A stretch of DNA of 39,553 nt. Source: Leuconostoc carnosum (GTDB lineage: Bacteria; Bacillota; Bacilli; Lactobacillales; Lactobacillaceae). The stretch covers positions 1 through 39,553 of the forward strand of contig NZ_JACHGL010000002.1 in the NCBI RefSeq assembly GCF_014207505.1. Direction: 5' to 3'. Both the position numbers and the translations under genes were made by a program. The first letter of the stretch is position 1. Every line of letters begins with the position of its first letter. Below are positions 32,551 to 39,553 of this stretch, one piece after another. The notes under the pieces were generated by a model. The model was not told the origin of the DNA and did no database searches. It was given only the letters and a program-made list of their open reading frames with translations.

Positions 32551-33620
32551 AGCAATTTGGTCAATCTAAAATTGTAAACTTAGTGATCTCATTAATTATT
32601 GCAATTCTACTCTCAACCTATGTTTTAAGTACAAAATCAACAGTTTCGACAACAAATGGATCGAATAATTTTTCAACACTAGTACCTGAAAAAAAGGCGA
32701 CGTTAAATGTAGGGCTTAATTTGCAATTTGATAAAGATAAGTATGTTGTGATTAACGCACCTGAAACAGTTAAGGTAGGCATTGAAGGTTCTGTGGCATT
32801 GGTGTCGGCAGCACAAAGTCGCAATGACATTCAGGCTAGTGCAGATTTACGTGGTTTAACTCCAGGTAAACACACTGTTGATGTAGCTTTACGTGGTGTT
32901 AATGCTTCATTGACTTCAACGATTAACCCACAAAAAATAACCGTCACAATTGCTGAAAAAACATCACGAACATTCCCTATTAAAGTGAACTATGCTAGCA
33001 GCAAAATTGCTAGTGGTTATACAGCTAGTGAACCAACAGCTGATCCAAAAGCAATTACAGTTACCGGACCTAAAGCAAATATTGATGCAGTCACTTCAAT
33101 AGTAGCTCAACTTGATTTACAGAGTGGGACGAAAGAAACATTGACACAAGCAGTCAAACTCGTGGCAGTGGACAAAAATGGTGAGGCAGTTGAAGTGAAA
33201 CTAAATCACGATTCAGCTAACGTAACGCTAAACATAGCACCCGAAGATTCGAAAAAAGTGACATTAACGGCCAATGTTGTTAATGGTGATAGTGATGATT
33301 ATCGTATTTCATTTGACCCTAAAACTGTGACGGCCTATGGTTCATCTGATATACTTAATGCTATGGACAGTATTAAGGTGCCAGTAGATGTTGCAAATAT
33401 TAATGACAAAGAAACAATTAAAGTAGCACTACCAAATATTGATGGTATCGTACATTACAATACTGCTAACGTATCGGCAACAGTTACGCCAAGAAATGAT
33501 AATAATACGTCAAGTACTAGCTCTTCTAGTACATCATCGTCGTCAACAAGTTCAGCAGATACTAGTGAAAACGATCAGGATCAAACATCTAGTAGTGAAG
33601 AATCATCTAGTAGTAATTAA
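32547..33620 (+). CDS. cdaR: CdaA regulator CdaR (YbbR-domain protein)
   Basis: 357 aa. One membrane helix near the N-terminus ([19 protein letters not shown], about 9-27) anchors a chain of about three YbbR beta domains outside the cell (about 50-310; each contains a segment like [20 protein letters not shown] or [20 protein letters not shown]). The C-terminus (about 318-357) is a low-complexity tail of Ser, Thr, Asp and Glu. CdaR modulates CdaA in related bacteria. GGAGGG lies before the ATG, which overlaps the cdaA stop. The Ser-rich tail is probably disordered and may reach into the wall. Confidence 0.92.
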   Translation: MKQFGQSKIVNLVISLIIAILLSTYVLSTKSTVSTTNGSNNFSTLVPEKKATLNVGLNLQFDKDKYVVINAPETVKVGIEGSVALVSAAQSRNDIQASADLRGLTPGKHTVDVALRGVNASLTSTINPQKITVTIAEKTSRTFPIKVNYASSKIASGYTASEPTADPKAITVTGPKANIDAVTSIVAQLDLQSGTKETLTQAVKLVAVDKNGEAVEVKLNHDSANVTLNIAPEDSKKVTLTANVVNGDSDDYRISFDPKTVTAYGSSDILNAMDSIKVPVDVANINDKETIKVALPNIDGIVHYNTANVSATVTPRNDNNTSSTSSSSTSSSSTSSADTSENDQDQTSSSEESSSSN

Positions 33621-33637
33621 AAAGACAGGATAAGATA

Positions 33638-35002
33638 ATGTCAGACATTAAATTAAAATATTTTGGAACAGATGGTGTACGTGGAATTGCAAACCAGACG
33701 TTGACACCGGAATTAGCCTTTCGTTTAGGTCGTACCGGTGGCACGATTTTAACACGGCACATGACTAATGATAAAAATCCAGTTGTGATTGTTGGACGAG
33801 ATACTAGAATATCAGGTGACATGTTGCAGCAAGCTATTGTTGCTGGCTTTTTATCAGTTGGTATTGATGTTTTACGTTTAGGTGTCATTTCAACACCTGC
33901 TGTTGCTTTTTTGGTACAAGATCTTGAAGCAGATGCTGGGGTGCAAATCACAGCTTCACATAATCCGGCAGCAGATAACGGGATTAAGTTTTTTGGTAAT
34001 GATGGCTTTAAATTGTCAGATGAACTCGAATATGAAATTGAGCAGCTACTTGATGCAGATGAAGATACGTTGTCACGACCTAGCGCAGAAGGATTGGGTG
34101 TTGCCAACAATTACCCAGAAGGAACGTTAAAGTATCTAGAATTTTTGCAAAGAACAATCCCAAATGATTTGGGTGGTATGCGAGTCGCACTTGATGGTGC
34201 CAATGGTGCCACGAGTGCTTTATTACCACGGTTGTTTGCTGATTTGAATACTGATTTTGTAACAATGGGAACAGAACCTAATGGTTTAAACATTAATAAT
34301 GGTGTTGGTTCAACGCATCCTGAAGCATTAGCTGAGTTGGTGAAAACAAGTGACGTACAAGTTGGATTAGCATTTGATGGTGACGGTGACCGCCTGATTG
34401 CTGTTGATGAAAATGGTAGGATTGTTGATGGCGATAAAATTATGTTCATTATCGGTAAGTTTATGAATGAGCAAGGTCGTTTGAAACATAATACGATCGT
34501 TTCTACGGTGATGAGTAATATTGGCTTTTATAAGGCAGTGGCAGCGCATGGTATGACAAGCGTGCAAACAGCAGTTGGTGATCGCTATGTGATGGAAGAG
34601 ATGATCAAGTCTGATTATAATCTTGGTGGTGAACAATCTGGTCATATTATCTTCCGAGATTGGGCAACGACAGGGGATGGCTTGCTAACAGCCTTACAAC
34701 TGCTGTATGTTATGAAAGAAACTGGTACAAAATTGTCTGAATTGGCAAGCGATGTAGAAGTTTATCCGCAAAAGCTCAGTAACATACCAGTAGCAGATAA
34801 AGTTGCAATTCAGCGTGACCCAGATGTGATTGCTAAAATTGCAGAAGTTGAGTCGGAAATGGCAGGAGATGGACGTGTGTTGGTCCGTGCCTCAGGTACC
34901 GAGTCACTACTACGTGTTATGGCTGAAGCACCAACAGAAGAACTTGTCAATCAATATGTTAATGATATTGTTGATGTTGTTCGTGACAAAGCCGGCTTAT
35001 AA
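33638..35002 (+). CDS. glmM: Phosphoglucosamine mutase
   Basis: Converts GlcN-6-P to GlcN-1-P on the way to UDP-GlcNAc. 454 aa. Start [13 protein letters not shown], active-site serine in ITASHNP (about Ser107), metal loop AFDGDGDR (about 245-252), substrate loop GGEQSGHI, and phosphate-binding [12 protein letters not shown] near the end. All family motifs are intact. AGGA lies before the ATG, 17 bases after cdaR. In Bacillus and Lactococcus GlmM also binds and inhibits CdaA; the gene order here fits that. A terminator follows. Confidence 0.97.
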   Translation: MSDIKLKYFGTDGVRGIANQTLTPELAFRLGRTGGTILTRHMTNDKNPVVIVGRDTRISGDMLQQAIVAGFLSVGIDVLRLGVISTPAVAFLVQDLEADAGVQITASHNPAADNGIKFFGNDGFKLSDELEYEIEQLLDADEDTLSRPSAEGLGVANNYPEGTLKYLEFLQRTIPNDLGGMRVALDGANGATSALLPRLFADLNTDFVTMGTEPNGLNINNGVGSTHPEALAELVKTSDVQVGLAFDGDGDRLIAVDENGRIVDGDKIMFIIGKFMNEQGRLKHNTIVSTVMSNIGFYKAVAAHGMTSVQTAVGDRYVMEEMIKSDYNLGGEQSGHIIFRDWATTGDGLLTALQLLYVMKETGTKLSELASDVEVYPQKLSNIPVADKVAIQRDPDVIAKIAEVESEMAGDGRVLVRASGTESLLRVMAEAPTEELVNQYVNDIVDVVRDKAGL

Positions 35003-35010
35003 ATTAAGTA

Positions 35011-35047
35011 AGGTACCAAGTTAATTATAAACATGGTACTTTTTTTG
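35011..35047 (+). terminator. Terminator after glmM
   Basis: AGGTACCA (35011-35018) pairs with TGGTACTT (35034-35041), then a T-run. It ends the murB/cdaA-side transcript. Confidence 0.75.
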
Positions 35048-35054
35048 ATATAAT
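35046..35054 (+). promoter_or_regulatory. Candidate rnc-smc-ftsY promoter
   Basis: TGATATAAT, an extended -10 with consensus TATAAT at 35049-35054, begins in the T-run of the glmM terminator. No clear -35 is seen. Confidence 0.45.
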
Positions 35055-35089
35055 AAACTATATAACTATGCTTAAAAAAGGAAAAAACC

Positions 35090-35791
35090 GTGTCACAAGA
35101 CAGTTTTAAAGAATACTTACTATCAGAATTTAATATCAAATTTAACGATGAGACGCTCCTAATAGAAGCGCTAACTCAGCGTAATTATTTGAATGAACAT
35201 AAAGATGAGCCCGGTCGTGATTACCAAAGGTTAGAATTTTTAGGTGACTCGGTCATGCAAGTGTCGGTAGCGGAATATCTATTTAAACGGTATCCTAACT
35301 GGCATGAGGGTCAACTAACAGAAATGCGAATTGCTATGGTGCAAACACGTTCTTTCGCACACTTTGCCAGGCAAGTTCGTCTAAATGAAGCGATTCGTTT
35401 AGGTAAAGGCGAAGAAATGTCTGGTGCGCGTGATCGTGATTCACTGTTAGAAGACATCTGGGAAGCGTTTATTGGTGCTTTGTATTTAGACCAAGATGCG
35501 GATGTGGTACGCAGATTTTTAGATAAAACTTTATTTGCGGCTATTGACACTGATTTTTTTGATCGCTTCATTGACTTTAAAAGTCGCTTACAAGAGAAAT
35601 TGCAAGAAAATGGCTCAGTAGACATTGATTATCACACAGAAAATGAACAACAATTATCGGATAATACACAGTTATTTGAATCTAGTATATCCGTTGATGA
35701 TCGTGAGTTGGCGCGTGGTGTGGGAAAGTCAATCAAAGATTCAGAAAAGGCTGCGGCGCGCGCAGCACTAAAAATATTGGAAGAAAAATAA
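35090..35791 (+). CDS. rnc: Ribonuclease III
   Basis: Cuts double-stranded RNA in rRNA precursors and other RNAs. 233 aa. The nuclease domain (about 1-155) has RLEFLGDSVMQ (Glu49 and Asp53 of the metal site) and the second acidic pair in LLEDIWEAFIGALYLDQ. The double-stranded-RNA binding domain (about 160-233) ends GKSIKDSEKAAARAALKIL. The conserved TH-S near residue 29 reads TQRN here. It starts at GTG (35090) with AAGGA about nine bases upstream; no ATG fits better. smc begins three bases after its stop. rnc-smc-ftsY is a common order in Firmicutes. Confidence 0.95.
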   Translation: MSQDSFKEYLLSEFNIKFNDETLLIEALTQRNYLNEHKDEPGRDYQRLEFLGDSVMQVSVAEYLFKRYPNWHEGQLTEMRIAMVQTRSFAHFARQVRLNEAIRLGKGEEMSGARDRDSLLEDIWEAFIGALYLDQDADVVRRFLDKTLFAAIDTDFFDRFIDFKSRLQEKLQENGSVDIDYHTENEQQLSDNTQLFESSISVDDRELARGVGKSIKDSEKAAARAALKILEEK

Positions 35792-35794
35792 CCT

Positions 35795-38700
35795 ATGAAA
35801 CTTAAATCACTTGAAATCAGTGGCTTTAAGTCTTTTGCTGATAAAACAGTTATTGAATTTATGCCTGGTATGACAGGTATTGTGGGACCAAATGGTTCTG
35901 GTAAATCAAATATTATTGAGGCCGTTCAGTGGGTTATGGGTGAACAGAGCGCCAAGGACCTGCGTGGTACGCGCATGTCTGACATTATTTTTGGTGGTAC
36001 ACGGAAACGCGGAGCATTGAACCGTGCTGAAGTGGCCATGACCTTTGACAATTCGGATCATTATGTTAAATCAGAGTTTAATGAGGTCAGAATTTCACGA
36101 AAATTGTATCGTTCAGGTGAAAGTAGCTATCAAATTAATGGTGTCGATAGTCGTTTACGCGATATTCATGAATTGTTTATGGATACTGGTTTAGGACGCG
36201 AAAGTTTCTCGATTATTTCCCAAGGACGTGTAGAAAGTATTTTCAATGCTAAGCCGGAAAATCGTCGTGGCATTATTGAAGAAGTCGCTGGTGTTTATAA
36301 ATACAAACAAAACAAAGAAAAAGCGCAAAAAGAATTATCACAAACAAGTGATAATTTAGCGCGTGTGGCAGATATTATTCATGAAATATCAGGTCGTTTG
36401 GAGCCATTGGCAGAGCAATCTGCACAAGCAACCGATTATTTATCTCAAAAAGAGCGTTTTGATATTTTAGATAAATTACGTTTAGCTTTGACAAAGCAAT
36501 ATTTGGAAGATCAAGTTCAGCAAGTACTACGTGAAGTAGAAAAACAAGATCACATTGTTAACCAAAGTAAATCAGCTTTAGATATTTTGAATCAATCACT
36601 CTCAGAAAAAAGGCAAGAACGTACCAGTACCCAACTAGCGCGTGATAAATTACAGCAAGATATTTTACATATGACCCAAGATAAGGAACGTTTAATTGGG
36701 GCAGAAAATCTTAGCAGCCAACAAATTGAGATATTGCAACGTGATATTGTGCATAATAAAGCACAATTAGACGACTTTTCCACACGACTAGGAACAATTG
36801 CTGCACAGCGTCAAACGCTGAAATCAAAGCAAGAAGATCTCGTATCGGAAAAACAAGTTTTACAGCAGCAAATTGATAATTTTGATGAGAAAAAGTACTT
36901 ACAATCTCAAAGTACCTTACAATCACAAATCGCCCAAAATCGTCATGCCTATATTCAAACTATGCAAGACATTGCTGCTTTACATAATGCTTTACAAACT
37001 AATGACAAATTAAAACAGCAATTAGAACAGCGTATTCAAACCACGCAAAAACGGTTGATAAGTGAACAAGACAAGCTGCAAGATTTGAAAGAGCAACTAG
37101 AAATTTATCAACCAAAAAAACTAAAAACGTTTGATACTGATCATTTAGAAAAACAAGTACGACAGTTACAACAGCAATTAGAACAAGCGAGTGCCACGTA
37201 CAAAACAGATGAAAAAAGATGGTATGAAGCATTAAACCAACTTAATAAGACACAAAGTCAACGTGATGCACGTAATACATTAGACGAATATGTGGGATTT
37301 TATCAGGGTGTACGCGTATTGATGAAACCAGATATTCGTCAGAATTATGCAGGTATCAAAGGTGTGATTGCCGAATTGATGACAGTACCAGCACAGTACA
37401 CACTTGCTATTGAAACAGTACTAGGTGGTGCATTGCAGCAAGTAGTTGTTGATAACACGCATACAGCTAAACAAGTTATTCATTATTTAACGCAAAATCG
37501 TGCGGGTCGTGTCACAATTTTACCCATGGACACAATTAAAGGACGTCATTTGAACCTTATTGATGCTGTTAAAAAGCATGAAGGTTTTGTGGGAGTGGCT
37601 TCAGAACTTGTGACTATGCCGACAGAAATGACTGCGATTAAAGCTAATTTGCTTGGTGGGACAATCCTTGCAAAAGACTTATCTGCAGCGACTGAAATTG
37701 CAAAACTAGGACAATATCATTTCCGAGTTGTTAGTCTAGACGGTCAGCTTGTTAATGTGGGTGGTTCAATGACAGGTGGTGCAAATCAGAGACGTGGTGC
37801 AACTATTTTAGGTCGTCAATCAGAATTATTATCACTAAATGACCGTGTAGATGTTTTAACGCAACAAGCGCAAGTGTTAGAATCAAGCTTAAAATCCCAA
37901 CGTGTTGATAATGAAAAGACTAGAAATACTTTGCAAGATGCTAGAAACAATCTAGCATCTGTACAAAACGAAACTGAACAAGTTGATTACACGTTGTCAC
38001 GTCAACAAGATGAAATTAAACAGCAACAACATGTAATTCAAGCATTAGAATATGAATTAAAAGATCTCGAAAGCCAACAAACTGATAATAATCAGCAATT
38101 AGTTGCGCAACAACAACAACTGGATAAATCCCAGAGCGTAAAAGCGCAACAAGAAGTAGAAGCAAAGGAATTGCAACAAGCGTTATCGCAAGCTTCAACG
38201 CAATCACAGTCAAATCAAGAACAACGAGCTACAGTGCAGACACAGTTTGCTACGGTTCAAGCACAGGTTGATAGTTTAGTTAGTCAATTGCAACTATTAG
38301 ATTCGCAACGTGATGATTTACTGCAACAACAGAAAACAGTATTCGAAGCATTGAAAACATTGCAACAGCAATTTGAAACGGTAAAGCATAAGACCGATAA
38401 TGACATTAAAGTTGCTACGCTCAGTCAACAGCTTACAGATGCGCAAGTAGATTTTGAGCAACAAACACATGATATTGAAGTGTTAACATCAGCAGTGACA
38501 GCTTTGGAATCGCAGTTTGTGTCACAACAAGAAAAATTGCGTCATAATATTAGTTTACAAAGTCAAACGGCAGCTCAACTTGCACGATTACAAACGCAGT
38601 TGGATAATATTCAAAAACAATTATTGACGCAATATGATATTGTAGACGTAACAGATGTTCTAGATGCTAATGACAGCAGAGACTTGACTGAAATAGAATC

Positions 38701-39349
38701 TCAATTGCAATTATTGAAACGCAGTTTGGATGAAATTGGTTCAGTTAATTTGGGCGCAATTGCTGAATATGAAGAAGTGCAGACACGTTTTGAGTTCTTG
38801 ACACAACAGCGTGATGATTTGGATACAGCACGACAGACATTATTGCAAACAATAAATGAAATGGATCAAGAAGTACAAATACGTTTTAAAAAAACATTTG
38901 ATGCGGTGGCAGAACATTTTTCAAATATTTATTCACAAATGTTTGGTGGTGGCCGCGCAGAGATTCGTTTAACAGATCCAGAACACTTATTAACAACTGG
39001 GATTGATATTACTGCTCAGCCTCCTGGGAAAAAGTTTCAGCAAATGAGTTTACTCTCAGGTGGGGAAAAAGCTTTAACTGCTATTACTTTGTTGTTTGCT
39101 ATTTTGCACGTACGACCGGTACCGTTTGTGATTTTAGATGAAGCAGAAGCAGCGTTAGATGAAGCAAATGTTGCACGTTTTGCGCGATATTTACATGATT
39201 TTGCTGGTGATACGCAATTTATTGTGATTACTCATCGTAAGGGCACAATGATGAATGCTAATTTATTATATGGTGTGACAATGCAAGAAGCGGGCGTATC
39301 AAAGATGGTTGCCGTTGACTTGGATAAAGCCACAGGAAGTGTAGGTTAA
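35795..39349 (+). CDS. smc: Chromosome segregation protein SMC
   Basis: ATPase of the condensin complex. 1184 aa, standard length. N-terminal head with Walker A GPNGSGKSN (about 31-39) and Q-loop QWVMGEQSAKDLRG. First coiled coil is about 170-500, rich in Q, with the hinge at about 505-690 (GFYQGVRVLMKP, ETVLGGALQQVVVDN, VNVGGSMTGGA). The second coil runs to about 1010, and the C-terminal head has signature LLSGGEKALTAI (about 1086) and Walker B FVILDEAEAALDEANV (about 1110). The coil is unusually Gln-rich, which is a composition trait rather than a defect. Three bases after rnc, two before ftsY. Confidence 0.98.
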   Translation: MKLKSLEISGFKSFADKTVIEFMPGMTGIVGPNGSGKSNIIEAVQWVMGEQSAKDLRGTRMSDIIFGGTRKRGALNRAEVAMTFDNSDHYVKSEFNEVRISRKLYRSGESSYQINGVDSRLRDIHELFMDTGLGRESFSIISQGRVESIFNAKPENRRGIIEEVAGVYKYKQNKEKAQKELSQTSDNLARVADIIHEISGRLEPLAEQSAQATDYLSQKERFDILDKLRLALTKQYLEDQVQQVLREVEKQDHIVNQSKSALDILNQSLSEKRQERTSTQLARDKLQQDILHMTQDKERLIGAENLSSQQIEILQRDIVHNKAQLDDFSTRLGTIAAQRQTLKSKQEDLVSEKQVLQQQIDNFDEKKYLQSQSTLQSQIAQNRHAYIQTMQDIAALHNALQTNDKLKQQLEQRIQTTQKRLISEQDKLQDLKEQLEIYQPKKLKTFDTDHLEKQVRQLQQQLEQASATYKTDEKRWYEALNQLNKTQSQRDARNTLDEYVGFYQGVRVLMKPDIRQNYAGIKGVIAELMTVPAQYTLAIETVLGGALQQVVVDNTHTAKQVIHYLTQNRAGRVTILPMDTIKGRHLNLIDAVKKHEGFVGVASELVTMPTEMTAIKANLLGGTILAKDLSAATEIAKLGQYHFRVVSLDGQLVNVGGSMTGGANQRRGATILGRQSELLSLNDRVDVLTQQAQVLESSLKSQRVDNEKTRNTLQDARNNLASVQNETEQVDYTLSRQQDEIKQQQHVIQALEYELKDLESQQTDNNQQLVAQQQQLDKSQSVKAQQEVEAKELQQALSQASTQSQSNQEQRATVQTQFATVQAQVDSLVSQLQLLDSQRDDLLQQQKTVFEALKTLQQQFETVKHKTDNDIKVATLSQQLTDAQVDFEQQTHDIEVLTSAVTALESQFVSQQEKLRHNISLQSQTAAQLARLQTQLDNIQKQLLTQYDIVDVTDVLDANDSRDLTEIESQLQLLKRSLDEIGSVNLGAIAEYEEVQTRFEFLTQQRDDLDTARQTLLQTINEMDQEVQIRFKKTFDAVAEHFSNIYSQMFGGGRAEIRLTDPEHLLTTGIDITAQPPGKKFQQMSLLSGGEKALTAITLLFAILHVRPVPFVILDEAEAALDEANVARFARYLHDFAGDTQFIVITHRKGTMMNANLLYGVTMQEAGVSKMVAVDLDKATGSVG

Positions 39350-39351
39350 AC

Positions 39352-39553
39352 ATGGGATTATTTGATATTTTTCGCAAAAAGAAAACTGTGGTCGATAGTG
39401 AAGCAACTGAAACTTCTGTTGAATCAGAAGCCACCACTGAGTCAACGACTTCAGAATTAGAAACATCGGAAACGCAACCGACTCATGATTCAGAAATTGC
39501 GGTAGAAACACTTGACAGTCAAGCTGAGAGTACGTCACAATCAACAGAAACAG
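39352..39553 (+). CDS. ftsY: Signal recognition particle receptor FtsY, N-terminal part
   Basis: Cut by the window end after about 67 codons. It starts MGLFDIFRKKK, the typical FtsY membrane-targeting start, then a long acidic stretch of E, S and T (ATETSVESEATTESTTSELE), which is the family's variable A domain. The GTPase domain is outside the window. It begins two bases after the smc stop, as in other Firmicutes, which supports the name. Confidence 0.88.
   Translation, partial: MGLFDIFRKKKTVVDSEATETSVESEATTESTTSELETSETQPTHDSEIAVETLDSQAESTSQSTET

Overview
The window looks like a chromosome segment of a low-GC lactic acid bacterium. Protein sequences and gene order suggest the Leuconostoc group. 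This is an impression from the proteins (ThyA, OpuA/BusA, Ndk, MutS/MutL), not a database result. The backbone is housekeeping DNA broken by two decayed prophage patches.

Layout: (1) 1-1980 is a prophage remnant on the + strand: the tail of a DNA methyltransferase, two unknown ORFs and a frameshifted small terminase gene, with no large terminase after it. (2) 2025-5250 is nucleotide and one-carbon metabolism: speG, thyA and comEB on the - strand, folD on the + strand. ComEB makes dUMP, ThyA methylates it using methylene-THF, and FolD interconverts methylene-THF. (3) 5273-8989 is the osmostress locus: a BusR-type repressor with an RCK_C domain, divergent from the glycine-betaine ABC transporter busAA-busAB, with a candidate bipartite operator between them. 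(4) 9049-12341 is a - strand operon: XRE regulator, a membrane protein broken by an in-frame amber, a NatA/NatB-like ABC pair and an unknown 153-aa protein. (5) 12489-13980 holds an unknown 69-aa gene, guaC and a tRNA-Glu(CTC).

(6) 13985-about 20500 is a patchwork of prophage debris beside the tRNA. It has att-arm-like repeats but no integrase, an ArpU-like regulator and small ORFs on the + strand, and then 1.3 kb of gene-free, repeat-rich DNA. A - strand lysogeny-type module follows: repressor fragment, ImmA-like peptidase with a stop, DUF1643-like protein with a stop, a small unknown, a Cse60-like protein and an Abi-alpha/DUF4393-like protein. An FMN reductase gene lies between two copies of the ImmA 3' end. 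One of these copies is a fragment with a clean 51-bp deletion.

(7) 20797-27546 is DNA repair (recG, mutS, mutL), then a DUF1456 gene and ndk. (8) 28712-35002 is cell envelope and second messenger: murB, a CPA1 Na+/H+ antiporter, then cdaA-cdaR-glmM, the c-di-AMP synthase operon. (9) 35090-end is rnc-smc-ftsY (ftsY cut by the window edge).

The main biological link is that the window carries both the c-di-AMP synthase (CdaA) and the likely c-di-AMP-sensing repressor (BusR) of the osmolyte importer. The least explained DNA is 15640-16980, with three copies of a 13-bp word and a dense cluster of GTTAC/GTAAC words. Several lysogeny genes nearby are preceded by a repeated leader element.
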